A DNA stretch of 64,000 bases, taken from Streptomyces radicis. GTDB taxonomy: Bacteria > Actinomycetota > Actinomycetes > Streptomycetales > Streptomycetaceae. The stretch covers positions 1-64,000 of the forward strand of contig NZ_RBDY01000009.1 of the NCBI RefSeq assembly GCF_003626575.1, written 5' to 3'. The stretch's first letter is position 1; every line of letters begins with the position of its first letter. Below, piece by piece: positions 6,657 through 14,939 of this stretch. Position numbers and translations under genes: made by a program. The notes under the pieces were generated by a model, which did no database searches, was not told the origin of the DNA, and saw only the letters and a list, made by a program, of their open reading frames with translations.

Positions 6657-8353
6657 GGCCGCGCCTCCGGGCGTTCGGCCTCCGGGCGCCGGGCCTGCGA
6701 ACGTTCCGCGCCCGAACGTTCCGCGCCCGAACGTTCCGCGCCCGGCCGTTCCGCCGCCGTGCGTGGCAGCCGGGCCACGAACGCCGCGCCCTCCACGCCG
6801 ACCCCGCCGCCGCGCCGCCCGCACACGAGACGGGTGATCGCCAGGCCCAACCCCCGCCCCGAGTCCCGGGATTCGGCCTTGGTCGTGAACCCACGCCGGA
6901 AGATCTCCTCGCCGAACGTCGGATCCACCCCAGGGCCCGAGTCCCGCACCCGCACCGCGACCTCCTCGCCGTCGTCCGTCAACTCCACCGTCACCCACGC
7001 CTCTTGATCCCCGCCGCGCACCGCGTCGAGGGCGTTGTCCACCAGGTTCCCGACCACCGTCACCAGGTCAGACGACAGCGCCTCGGGCAGCGGGCCGAGC
7101 GCCGCGCCCCGCGTCGGGACGCGCAGCGCCGCGCCCTGCTCCGCGGCCAGGCTGGCCTTGGCGATCAGCAGCGCGGCCAGCGACGGGTCGGCCACCGCGG
7201 CCCGCACGTCCGCGGTGCGCCGCGCATGCGTCCCGCTGATCCCGCGCACATAGCGCGAGACCTCCGGATACTCGTGCAGCGCCAGCAGCCCGGCGATCAC
7301 ATGGAGGTGGTTGGAGAACTCGTGGGCCTGCGCCCTCAGCGTGTCAGTGGCGTTCCGCGTCGTCTCCAACTGGTGCTTCAACGCCGCCAGTTCGGTGAGG
7401 TCCCGCATCGTGGTGACCGAGCCGACGGTCTGCCCGTGGGTGACGAGCGGCATCCGGTTGAGGGTGAGCACCCGGTCGCGGGTGAAGACGACCTGGTCCC
7501 GCCCGTTCGTCCGCCCGGTGAGCGCGTCGCGCACCACCTCGTCCACGCCCAGCTCGGTCAGGGTCTTCTCGGCCGCGTCGGGCGGCAGCCGCAGCAGGTC
7601 CCTGACGCTGTCGTTGGCGAGCGTGACCCGCTCGCGCATGTCGAGGCCGAGCACGCCCTCGGTGATGCCGTGCAGCATCGCCTCCCGGTGCCTGACCAGG
7701 GCGGTGATCTCGCCGGGTTCGAGGCCGAGCGTCTGCTTCTTGATCCGCCGGGCCAGCAGGTAGGAGCCCACCGAGCCGATCGCCGAAGCGAACCCCACAT
7801 AGAGCAGCATGTCCGGGGCGGCGGTGCGGACGCGTTCGCCGAAGCTCTGCGCGTGGCTGCCCACCGCGACCACGCCGAGCAGCTCGCCGCGCTCGTCGAA
7901 CACCGGCACCTGCGCCACCAACGACGCCCGCCCGCCCACCGTCAGCGTCCCGATCCACGACCGCCCCGCGAGCACGCCGGGGTCGCCGAGCTCCAGCGCG
8001 CCGCCGATGCGCCGCGGGTCGGCGGCCGTGAGAACGCGGCCCTCCGTGGTGGCGATCTCCACGTACGAGGCGCCCGAGACGCCGCGCGCGCTCTCCGCGC
8101 TCGGCTGGAGGATCCCGGCCCGCCCCGGCTGGGCGAGGCCGACGCGCACCGCGCCCTGCGAGGCCACGGACTCGGCGGTGCTCAGCAGCCGATTGCCCTC
8201 GGTCCTGCGGAAGTTGGCGTCCGCCTGCACGACCGACACCCACGCGACCACCACCAGGACGAGGACGATCAGCGTGAGCTGGAGCGTGAGCAGCTGCCCG
8301 GCGAGGGACAGCCGGGGGGCGGCCCGCCGGAGCGAGGGGAAGCCGCGTCCCAT
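6653..8353 (-). CDS. Sensor histidine kinase, CitA/DcuS family
   Basis: A 566-residue membrane kinase. TM1 is at about 20-42; an extracytoplasmic sensing domain follows to about 175; TM2 is about 178-198; a cytoplasmic PAS domain spans about 205-310. The SpoOB-type phosphoacceptor helix contains A-H-E-F-S-N-H-L-H-V-I. The ATPase has N-box V-V-G-N-L-V-D-N-A-L-D-A, G1 D-S-G-P-G-V and G2 G-R-G-L-G-L-A-I. Family members sense citrate or C4-dicarboxylates. It is coupled to the response regulator gene and divergent from the TctC-type receptor gene. The last 35 or so residues are a low-complexity tail of G-A-E-R-S repeats. Confidence 0.9.
   Translation of the reverse strand: MGRGFPSLRRAAPRLSLAGQLLTLQLTLIVLVLVVVAWVSVVQADANFRRTEGNRLLSTAESVASQGAVRVGLAQPGRAGILQPSAESARGVSGASYVEIATTEGRVLTAADPRRIGGALELGDPGVLAGRSWIGTLTVGGRASLVAQVPVFDERGELLGVVAVGSHAQSFGERVRTAAPDMLLYVGFASAIGSVGSYLLARRIKKQTLGLEPGEITALVRHREAMLHGITEGVLGLDMRERVTLANDSVRDLLRLPPDAAEKTLTELGVDEVVRDALTGRTNGRDQVVFTRDRVLTLNRMPLVTHGQTVGSVTTMRDLTELAALKHQLETTRNATDTLRAQAHEFSNHLHVIAGLLALHEYPEVSRYVRGISGTHARRTADVRAAVADPSLAALLIAKASLAAEQGAALRVPTRGAALGPLPEALSSDLVTVVGNLVDNALDAVRGGDQEAWVTVELTDDGEEVAVRVRDSGPGVDPTFGEEIFRRGFTTKAESRDSGRGLGLAITRLVCGRRGGGVGVEGAAFVARLPRTAAERPGAERSGAERSGAERSQARRPEAERPEARP
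6698..6757. repeat. 15-bp tandem repeat encoding the kinase's G-A-E-R-S tail
   Basis: About four copies of a 15-bp unit built on GAACGTTCCGCGCCC, the last one degenerate, lie in frame at the 3' end of the kinase gene. Because 15 is a multiple of three, copy-number change would only lengthen or shorten the tail. Confidence 0.7.
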
Positions 8354-8445
8354 GCGCCGACCTCCCTGTCACCCGTGTGTTCGCGGGCATATTGTCGCCG
8401 ATGGCACGGGACCAGTCGATGTGTGAATCGATGGATGAGCTGATG

Positions 8446-9423
8446 AACGCCATGGGTGCACGCCCCTCCCCGCCCGCCCGCCGCGCGGTCGTCGCCGCGG
8501 GGCTGCTGGCCGCCGCGGCGGGCTGTGGCGCGCTCGGCCGGGAGCGCCACCGGCTGCGCGTCATGGTCCCCACGGCGGCGGGCGGCGGCTACGACTTCAC
8601 CGCCCGCACCCTCGCTGTCGTCCTGCGGGAGACCGAACTGGCCCCCGACATCGAGGTGTTCAACCTGACGGGCGGCGCGGGCGCCGCCGCGCTCTCCCGG
8701 CTCGTCCACGAGTCGGGCAACGAACGCCTGCTGCTCCAGATGGGCCTCGGCCTGCTCGGCGGCGCGCGGGCCACGGGCGCGGCCGTCTCCGTCGGGGACG
8801 CGACGCCGCTGGCCCGGCTGATCGACGAGCCCGAGGCGGTGGTGGTCGCGGCGGGCTCCCCCTACCCGGCGTTCGGCGCGCTGGTCGACGACTGGCTCTC
8901 GGGCGGGCTCGCCACCGGGGTCGGCTCGCACGTCGGCGGCCCCGACCACCTCGCGCTGATGCTGATCGCCGAGGCCGTGGGCCTCGCGCCGCGCGCCCTG
9001 CCCCACGAGCGCTTCGACGGCGGGGGCGACCTGCTCGCCGCCCTGCTCGGCGGGCGCGTGGACTTCGTCGTGAGCGGCCTCAGCGAGTACCGACACGCCA
9101 TCGAGGCGGGGGAGTTGCGGGTCCTCGCGGTCACCGGGCCCGAGCGGTCGCCGGGCATCGACGCCCCGACGCTCCAAGAGGCGGGCCTCGACGTGGAGTT
9201 CACCAACTGGCGCGGCCTGCTCGCCCCTCCTGGCCTCGCCACCGACGCGCGCGAGCGGCTGGTGACGCTGCTCACCCGGCTGCACGGCACCCCGGAGTGG
9301 CGCGGGGCGCGGCGCGACAACGGCTGGCCCGACGCGTTCCTCACCGGAGACCGCTTCGCCCGCTTCCTCGACGAGGAGACCCGGCGCGTGAACGACCTCT
9401 GCCGCCGCTTCCTCGGCAAGTGA
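8446..9423 (+). CDS. Tripartite tricarboxylate transporter substrate-binding lipoprotein (TctC/Bug family)
   Basis: A 325-residue exported lipoprotein. The signal peptide ends L-A-A-A-A-G-C with the lipidated Cys at about residue 28. The mature part shows Bug-fold landmarks: M-V-P-T-A-A-G-G-G-Y-D-F-T-A-R, G-V-G-S-H-V-G-G-P-D-H, G-G-D-L-L-A-A-L-L-G-G-R-V-D, and L-A-V-T-G-P-E-R-S. It should capture a tricarboxylate or similar carboxylate for a TctAB permease, but none follows; the next gene is on the other strand. Several in-frame starts exist from 8377; 8446 gives a normal signal peptide and leaves promoter room beside the divergent kinase gene. Confidence 0.85.
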   Translation, partial: NAMGARPSPPARRAVVAAGLLAAAAGCGALGRERHRLRVMVPTAAGGGYDFTARTLAVVLRETELAPDIEVFNLTGGAGAAALSRLVHESGNERLLLQMGLGLLGGARATGAAVSVGDATPLARLIDEPEAVVVAAGSPYPAFGALVDDWLSGGLATGVGSHVGGPDHLALMLIAEAVGLAPRALPHERFDGGGDLLAALLGGRVDFVVSGLSEYRHAIEAGELRVLAVTGPERSPGIDAPTLQEAGLDVEFTNWRGLLAPPGLATDARERLVTLLTRLHGTPEWRGARRDNGWPDAFLTGDRFARFLDEETRRVNDLCRRFLGK

Positions 9424-9449
9424 GCGGGCGCGCCCCGGGCGGCGCCCGG

Positions 9450-9944
9450 TCAACTCCCGCAGGTGATACGGGGGTTGTCGGCCGCGAAGAGGTCGTCCTG
9501 ACCCGCGTCCCGATCCCAGACCCACACGTGCAGCAGGTAGTAAGGGACGACGGAGGAACGTTGCAGCTCGTGCCCAAGGAACGTGCCAGGGGTTATCGAC
9601 GCGTACTCCACGCCGAGCAGCCGCAGGTCGCCGTCCGAAGTGGTCTCGTAGACCAGGACGTTGGGCCGGGTCGGCACCAACGCGTCCGCGGTGTCCGCCA
9701 CCTCGCGCAGGAAGTGGACGCCCTTCTGGGGCTCGCACTCGGACGTTCGCACGAAGCCGTCGGCCTCGGCGGCGGCCACGTCGTGGTACGCGGCCGTGGC
9801 GCGTTTGACGGCGATCAGGTCCCGCCAGGGTGGCGGCGCACCGGCACCCGGCTCCGCGGGCCCGGCCACCGCCGCGGCCGGGATCAGGGCCAGCGCGGCG
9901 GCCGGGCCGAGGGACCTTCGGACGAGACGGGCGTTGACGCTCAT
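9450..9944 (-). CDS. Secreted hypothetical protein
   Basis: A 164-residue protein with an N-terminal signal peptide: basic N-region, hydrophobic stretch L-G-P-A-A-A-L-A-L-I-P, probable cleavage after A-V-A. The mature domain has K-R-A-T-A-A-Y-H-D-V-A-A-A-E-A-D-G, then F-L-R-E-V, V-L-V-Y-E, L-G-V-E-Y and V-W-V-W-D-R-D, with two Cys that could form a disulfide. This domain recurs in secreted actinobacterial proteins of unknown function. AGGAGT lies about six bases before the ATG at 9942-9944. It faces the tctC gene convergently. Confidence 0.7.
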   Translation of the reverse strand: MSVNARLVRRSLGPAAALALIPAAAVAGPAEPGAGAPPPWRDLIAVKRATAAYHDVAAAEADGFVRTSECEPQKGVHFLREVADTADALVPTRPNVLVYETTSDGDLRLLGVEYASITPGTFLGHELQRSSVVPYYLLHVWVWDRDAGQDDLFAADNPRITCGS

Positions 9945-10086
9945 GGGCACTCCTGCGAGTTCGACGGTTCACGCACGAGACTCATCCCATGCGGGGCACT
10001 CCGCCACTCGGGCCCGGCGGACGAGTGCCCGCCGAACGGGCAGGCGTCTGCCTCCGGCGGTCTCGGGGACGAGGCGCTCGCCGCCC

Positions 10087-10161
10087 GACCGGCGGTTGGC
10101 ACGTGTTGCCTGACCGGCGGTTGGCGCGTGTTGCCTGACCGGCGGTTGGCGCGCGTGGTGG
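10087..10161. repeat. Three tandem copies of a 25-bp unit
   Basis: GACCGGCGGTTGGC recurs at 10087, 10112 and 10137, exactly 25 bp apart. Degenerate copies of GACCGGCGGTTGACGCG follow at about 10342. This block leads into the larger array and probably shares its origin. Confidence 0.85.
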
Positions 10162-10477
10162 TGTGTCGGGTACCCGTGTCGTGCGGCGGTCGAGCGGTGG
10201 GGTGGTCCGCGTCGCGCGGTGGCCGGTTGACGCGCGCGGCGGTGCGTGTCGCGCAGCGAACGGTGCCGCCCAGGTGGCGGCCGGTGCACATGCCGGTGTC
10301 TGCGGGGAGCCCGCGTCGCGCGGTGGCCGATCCCCGCCGCCTGACCGGCGGTTGACGCGTGCGGCGGTGTGCGCCCGGGACCGCGCCGCCCGACGGATGG
10401 CTGACGCGCGCGGTGGGGCGTGCTCCGGACCGCGCCGCGCGGCGGCGCGCCCCCGCCGCGCGACCGGCGTTGCCCTT

Positions 10478-11375
10478 CCACGTTGGTGCGCGTTCACGAA
10501 CCCCGCCGCGCGACCAACGGCCGTGCCGCGCAGCGATCCGCCGTGCAGCGGCCCGTTCCGTGTGACCGGCGGTGGCCCTCCACGTTGGTGCGCGTTCGAG
10601 AACCGCGCCGCACGACCAACGGCCCTGCCGCCCAGCGACCCGCGCCGTGCGGACCAACGGCTCTGCCGCGCAGCGTTCCGCGCCGCGCAGCGGGCCCGGC
10701 TGCGTGACGGGCGGTGGTCTTCCACGTTGGTGCGCGTTCACGAACCCCGCCGCGCGGACCAAGGGCCCTGCCGCGCAGCGATCCGCCGCGTAGCGGACTC
10801 GGCTGCGTGACCGGCGGTGGCCCTCCACGTTGGTGCGCGTTCGAGAACCGCGCCGCACGACCAACGGCCCTGCCGCCCAGCGACCCGCGCCGTGCGGACC
10901 AACGGCTCTGCCGCGCAGCGTTCCGCGCCGCGCAGCGGGCCCGGCTGCGTGACGGGCGGTGGTCTTCCACGTTGGTGCGCGTTCACGAACCCCGCCGCGC
11001 GGACCAAGGGCCCTGCCGCGCAGCGATCCGCCGTGCAGCGGCCCGTTCCGTGTGACCGGCGGTGGCCCTCCACGTTGGTGCGCGTTCGAGAACCGCGCCG
11101 CACGACCAACGGCCCTGCCGCGCAGCGACCCGCGCCGTGCGGACCAACGGCTCTGCCGCGCAGCGTTCCGCGCCGCGCAGCGGGCCCGGCTGCGTGACGG
11201 GCGGTGGTCTTCCACGTTGGTGCACGCAAGAACCGTGCCGCGCGACCAACGGTCCTGCCGCGCAGCGAGCCGCCGCGTAGCGGACTCGGCTGCGTGACGG
11301 GCGGTGGTCTTCCACGTTGGTGCGCGTTCACGAACCCCGCCGCGCGGACCAACGGCCCTGCCGCGCAGCGACCCC
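10478..11375. repeat. Higher-order tandem repeat array, 245-bp unit
   Basis: The core CCACGTTGGTGC occurs at 10478, 10580, 10722, 10825, 10967, 11070, 11212 and 11312. Intervals alternate 102/142/103/142/103/142/100, so the true unit is about 245 bp made of two unequal half-units. Three units (10580-10824, 10825-11069, 11070-11311) are near-identical, with a half-unit at each end. Open frames cross it on both strands, but only because GC-rich repeats lack stops; none has a ribosome site, a domain or normal codon choice. It fills the space between the secreted-protein gene and the protease gene. No function is known to me. Confidence 0.9.
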
Positions 11376-11597
11376 GCACTATTTCCGTCCATGACAACTT
11401 TCGCCGCCCCCCCCACGCGCCCCCGCCCGCGCTCGCCCGCAAGCCGCCCGCAGGGCACCCCTCTCCGACCGGCCCGAAGGCCGCCGGGCGGCCCGTGCCC
11501 GGGCGAAGTCACCGTTGCTTCACGAGGATTGCCGTCATGTGACCGAGGCGTGGGCGCCCTTGTGGAGGTCTGTGAAACGTCCGATGATGCGGCAGTG

Positions 11598-11626
11598 GTC
11601 ATGTGCACGACCGTTTGTCATGTGCA
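11598..11626. promoter_or_regulatory. Direct repeat upstream of the subtilisin gene
   Basis: GTCATGTGCA occurs at 11598-11607 and 11617-11626, 19 bp apart, 44-72 bp before the protease start. Regularly spaced decamers in this position fit an activator or repressor site. The stretch 11381-11669 otherwise shows no gene. Confidence 0.35.
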
Positions 11627-11669
11627 TGGCGCTAATTGGTGCGCTCACCGATGAGGAGGAGAACCCTCG

Positions 11670-13250
11670 ATGGCAGTGATGCGAACGTCCGGCCGCCGCA
11701 GGATCAGTGCGACGGTGGCCACCGTCGGCCTGCTCGGCCTGGGGATCGCCGCCGCGATACCCGCGGCGGCCGCCCCGTCAGGGGCCGAAGAGGCCCAAGG
11801 AGTCATCGCCAACGCCGGTGCCGAGGGCACCATCCCCGGCAGCTACATCGTCGTCCTCGAGGACGGCGTCTCGGCGAGCTCGGCCACGGCCGAGTCCCTC
11901 GCGGTCGAACACGGCGCCAAGGTGACGACCGTATACGAGCACGTGCTCAACGGGTTCGCCGCCGAGCTGACCGAGGCGGAGGCGTTCGAGCTGGCCGCCG
12001 ACCCCGCGGTGCGCCTGGTCTCGCAGAACCAGACGTTCACGACGACCGCCGTCCAGCCGGGCCCGCCGTCCTGGGGCCTCGACCGGATCGACCAGCCCGA
12101 CCTGCCGCTCGACGACAGCTACACCTACCCGGACACCGCGGGCGAGGGCGTCACCGCGTACATCGTGGACACCGGGATCCATTACACCCACGAGGACTTC
12201 GAGGGCCGGGCCCGCTTCGGCTGGGACTCCTTCGGCGGTGACGGCAGCGACGGCCACGGGCACGGCACGCACGTGGCGGGCACCGTCGGCGGCGAGAGCT
12301 ACGGCGTGGCCAAGGAAGTCGAGCTCGTGGCCGTGAAGGTCCTCAACGACGGCGGCTCGGGCTCCACGGAGACCGTGGTCGACGGGCTCGACTACGTCGC
12401 GGCCGACGCCGATGGGCCTGCCGTGGCCAACCTGAGCCTGGGCGGCCCGGCCGACCCGGTGCTCGACGCGGCCGCGCAGAACACCATCGCCTCGGGTGTC
12501 ACCCTGGCCGTCGCCGCGGGCAACTCCTACGGCGCCGACGCCAACAACTACTCGCCCGCCCGCGTCCCCGAGGCGATCACCGTCGCGTCGAGCACGATCA
12601 CCGACGGGGTCTCCAGCTTCTCCAACCTCGGCTCGCGCGTGGACATCTTCGGTCCCGGCAGCAACATCACCTCCGCGTGGAACACCAGCGACACGGCCGA
12701 GAACACCATCTCGGGCACGTCCATGGCGAGCCCGCACGTCGCGGGCGCCGTGGCGCTCTTCCTCGAGGCGAACCCGGCCGCCACCCCGGCCGAGGTCACC
12801 GACGCGCTCGTGGGGGACGCGGTCTGGAACCGCCTCAGCGGCGTTCCTGGCAGCACGGTCAACGCCCTGGTGCACACCGGCGGTCAGGGCGGCGCGCCCG
12901 AGCCCCCGGACGGGCCCCGCTTCGAGAGCGACGCGGTCGTCCCGATCACGGACCTCACCACGTCGGAGTCCACGCTCGACGTGACCGGCGCGGGCGTGCT
13001 CGACGGCGCGTTCATCGCGGAGCTCTCCATCCAGCACACCTACATCGGTGACCTGTCCATCGACCTGACCGCGCCCGACGGCACCTCGTGGACGCTGCAC
13101 GACAGGAGCGGCGGCAGCACCGACGACATCGAGGGCTCGTACTACCTCAACGGCGCCGGGATCGACGCCGACGGCACCTGGACCCTCACGGTGACGGACA
13201 ACGCCAACATCGACGAGGGCCAGCTCAACTCCTGGGCCCTTCAGTTCTGA
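11670..13250 (+). CDS. Secreted S8 (subtilisin) serine protease with C-terminal P-domain
   Basis: A 526-residue secreted preproprotease. The signal peptide ends near A-A-A-A-P (residue 36). An inhibitor I9-type propeptide follows (P-G-S-Y-I-V-V-L to L-V-S-Q-N-Q-T). The catalytic domain has Asp167 (Y-I-V-D-T-G-I), His201 (G-H-G-T-H-V-A-G), the oxyanion Asn285 (A-A-G-N-S) and Ser351 (G-T-S-M-A-S-P-H-V-A-G). Residues about 415-526 form a proprotein-convertase P-domain (S-I-Q-H-T-Y-I-G-D-L to W-T-L-T-V-T-D). GGAGGAGAA lies just upstream of the ATG. It is monocistronic and convergent with the CDF transporter gene. Substrates are likely extracellular proteins. Confidence 0.95.
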   Translation: MAVMRTSGRRRISATVATVGLLGLGIAAAIPAAAAPSGAEEAQGVIANAGAEGTIPGSYIVVLEDGVSASSATAESLAVEHGAKVTTVYEHVLNGFAAELTEAEAFELAADPAVRLVSQNQTFTTTAVQPGPPSWGLDRIDQPDLPLDDSYTYPDTAGEGVTAYIVDTGIHYTHEDFEGRARFGWDSFGGDGSDGHGHGTHVAGTVGGESYGVAKEVELVAVKVLNDGGSGSTETVVDGLDYVAADADGPAVANLSLGGPADPVLDAAAQNTIASGVTLAVAAGNSYGADANNYSPARVPEAITVASSTITDGVSSFSNLGSRVDIFGPGSNITSAWNTSDTAENTISGTSMASPHVAGAVALFLEANPAATPAEVTDALVGDAVWNRLSGVPGSTVNALVHTGGQGGAPEPPDGPRFESDAVVPITDLTTSESTLDVTGAGVLDGAFIAELSIQHTYIGDLSIDLTAPDGTSWTLHDRSGGSTDDIEGSYYLNGAGIDADGTWTLTVTDNANIDEGQLNSWALQF

Positions 13251-13268
13251 TCGGTCAGTTCTGATCGG
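13241..13268. repeat. 14-bp tandem duplication spanning two convergent stop codons
   Basis: TCAGTTCTGATCGG is present twice without a gap. The first copy contains the protease stop codon; the second contains, on the other strand, the CDF stop codon and the codons before it. It looks like a slippage event at the junction of two convergent genes. Confidence 0.85.
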
Positions 13269-14211
13269 TCCGCTCCGGCCGGTCGGTCCCACCGACCGGC
13301 GCTGAGCGGTCGATGTCCGGCTCCAGATAGATGGCCCGGGCGATCGGCTCGGCCTCCCGCACGCGGGACTCCGCCGAGTCGATCGCCCGGGCCACGGCCG
13401 CCGCGTCGTTCCCCGCGGGGACGGCGATCTTCGCCGCGACCAGCAGCTCCTCGGGGCCCAGGTGCAGGGTCTTCATGTGGATGACGCGGGTGACCGACTC
13501 GCCGTCCACGAGCGCCGTCCTGATGCGCGCGACCATCGCGGGGCTGCCCGCCTCGCCGAGCAGCAGCGACTTGGTCTCCACGGCGAGCACCACCGCGATC
13601 GTCACCAGCAGGACGCCGATGCCCAGCGTGCCGATGCCGTCCCACACCCCGTCGCCCGTGGCCAGCGCGAGCCCGACGCCGCAGAGCGCGAGCACCAGGC
13701 CGACGAGCGCGCCCAGGTCCTCGAGCAGCACGACGGGCAGCTCGGGCGCCTTGGCGGTCCGCACGAACTGCGACCAGGACTGGGAGCCGCGCACCTCGTT
13801 GGACTCGATGATGGCGGTGCGGAACGAGATGGTCTCGGCGATGATCGCGAAGACCAGCACGCCCACGGGCCAGTACCAGTGCTCGATCTCGTGCGGGTGG
13901 CGGATCTTCTCGACGCCCTCGTAGACCGCGAAGAGGCCGCCGACCGAGAACAGCACGATGGCGACGATGAACGCGTAGATGTAGCGCTCGCGCCCGTAGC
14001 CGAAGGGGTGTTCCTCGGTGGCCGCGCGCTTGGCGCGCTTCCCGCCGACCAGCAGCAGTGCCTGGTTGCCCGCGTCGGCGACCGAGTGGACGCCCTCGGC
14101 CAGCATGGAGGCCGAGCCGCTGAACCCGGCCGCGACGAACTTGGCGACGGCGATCGCCGAGTTCGCGCACAGCGCGGCGACGATCGCCCTGGTGCCCCCT
14201 GAGGCGCTCAT
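13255..14211 (-). CDS. Cation diffusion facilitator family transporter (ZnT9-like)
   Basis: A 318-residue membrane protein with six predicted helices, two before and four after the loop near H-P-F-G-Y-G-R-E-R-Y. The first metal-site helix has E-G-V-H-S-V-A-D-A-G-N-Q. The later one reads L-L-E-D-L-G-A-L-V-G, with Glu-Asp where zinc exporters such as YiiP have His and Asp, as in the ZnT9-like branch. The soluble C-terminal domain contains V-I-H-M-K-T-L-H-L-G-P-E-E. CDF proteins exchange divalent metal for protons; the metal here is not predictable. The start at 14211 gives a normal N-terminus (M-S-A-S-G-G-T-R-A-I-V). Confidence 0.9.
   Translation of the reverse strand: MSASGGTRAIVAALCANSAIAVAKFVAAGFSGSASMLAEGVHSVADAGNQALLLVGGKRAKRAATEEHPFGYGRERYIYAFIVAIVLFSVGGLFAVYEGVEKIRHPHEIEHWYWPVGVLVFAIIAETISFRTAIIESNEVRGSQSWSQFVRTAKAPELPVVLLEDLGALVGLVLALCGVGLALATGDGVWDGIGTLGIGVLLVTIAVVLAVETKSLLLGEAGSPAMVARIRTALVDGESVTRVIHMKTLHLGPEELLVAAKIAVPAGNDAAAVARAIDSAESRVREAEPIARAIYLEPDIDRSAPVGGTDRPERTDQN
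13278..13300. terminator. Hairpin between convergent protease and CDF genes
   Basis: GCCGGTCGGT (13278-13287) and ACCGACCGGC (13291-13300) form a perfect 10-bp stem with a CCC loop. It is 28 bp past the protease stop and inside the 3' coding end of the CDF gene, so it probably terminates the protease transcript. Confidence 0.6.
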
Positions 14212-14268
14212 GTCATGGTTCCTTCCGTCTTCCCCGGCCGCAGCGGGCCCGTCAGGCCGCACATTCTG

Positions 14269-14808
14269 TCAGGGTGCCGAGGCCGGGCGCCGGGGAGTCG
14301 GGCGGAGCGGGCGGCGCATGCAGACGCGGGGCCAACGGCCCAGGCCAGCGGCCGTTTCGCGGGCGACGACGGCCCGCAGCCCCTCGGTGAGCGCGGACGC
14401 TTCGAGCACCGCGAAGCCGCACCGTTCGTAGTACGGCGCGTTCCACGGCACCTCGGCGAACGTGGTCAGCGTGAGCGCCGCGAGCCCGCGCCCCGTGGCG
14501 TGCGCCGCGGCGTGCTCGATCAGGGAACGCCCCAACCCGCGGCGGGCGTTGGCCGGGTGCACCGAGACCTGCTCGATGTGCAGCCCGCCGTCGACCGGAT
14601 CCGCCACCAGATAGGCCACGGGACGGTCGCCCGATCCGGCCATCACCCAGGACAGCCCCGCGCGGACGAAACGCGCCAACTCCCCGACGCCCGGCGGCTC
14701 GTCGTCGGCGATCCCGCCCATGCCGATGGCGCGGAACGGCTCGCCCGCCGCGCGCTCGATGTCCCGCAGCGACTCCAGCTCGGTCAGTCGCGTCTCTCTC
14801 ACATGCAT
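14269..14808 (-). CDS. GNAT-family N-acetyltransferase
   Basis: A 179-residue single-domain GNAT. The acetyl-CoA loop is V-H-P-A-N-A-R-R-G-L-G-R-S-L-I (R/Q-x-x-G-x-G/A) around residue 90. The later strand-helix reads L-T-L-T-T-F-A-E-V-P-W-N-A-P-Y-Y-E-R-C-G-F. The substrate is unknown. The start at 14808 (M-H-V-R-E-T-R-L) fits the family; longer frames have no ribosome site. It is divergent from the GntR regulator gene, so it may be a target. Confidence 0.85.
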   Translation of the reverse strand: MHVRETRLTELESLRDIERAAGEPFRAIGMGGIADDEPPGVGELARFVRAGLSWVMAGSGDRPVAYLVADPVDGGLHIEQVSVHPANARRGLGRSLIEHAAAHATGRGLAALTLTTFAEVPWNAPYYERCGFAVLEASALTEGLRAVVARETAAGLGRWPRVCMRRPLRPTPRRPASAP

Positions 14809-14897
14809 GGCCCCATTCTGCTCCCGGCAGGGCCTCTGAAGAGGGGTCATCACATCGGGTGAAACTCTGCCCTTCCCTTGCGGATGGCAACCCTCTG

Positions 14898-14922
14898 TTG
14901 TCAAGCTGTTGCCGATTGTCAA
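14898..14922. promoter_or_regulatory. Paired TTGTCAA motifs upstream of the GntR gene
   Basis: TTGTCAA occurs at 14898-14904 and 14916-14922 in an A/T-enriched patch 18-42 bp before the GntR start. Same-orientation half-sites 18 bp apart suit a regulator site or overlapping -35 elements; autoregulation by the GntR protein is the simplest inference. Confidence 0.35.
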
Positions 14923-14939
14923 CATCTCCGGGAGGGCCA

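Noticed and set aside
10478..11375. CRISPR-like array
   Set aside because: Units are about 245 bp and the sequence between cores is itself repeated; there are no unique spacers and no cas genes.
9941..11608. Minus-strand open frame of 555 codons through the repeat array, and several plus-strand frames
   Set aside because: Composition is Arg/Ala-rich and purely repeat-driven, with no ribosome site, domain or normal codon bias; GC-rich repeats simply lack stop codons.
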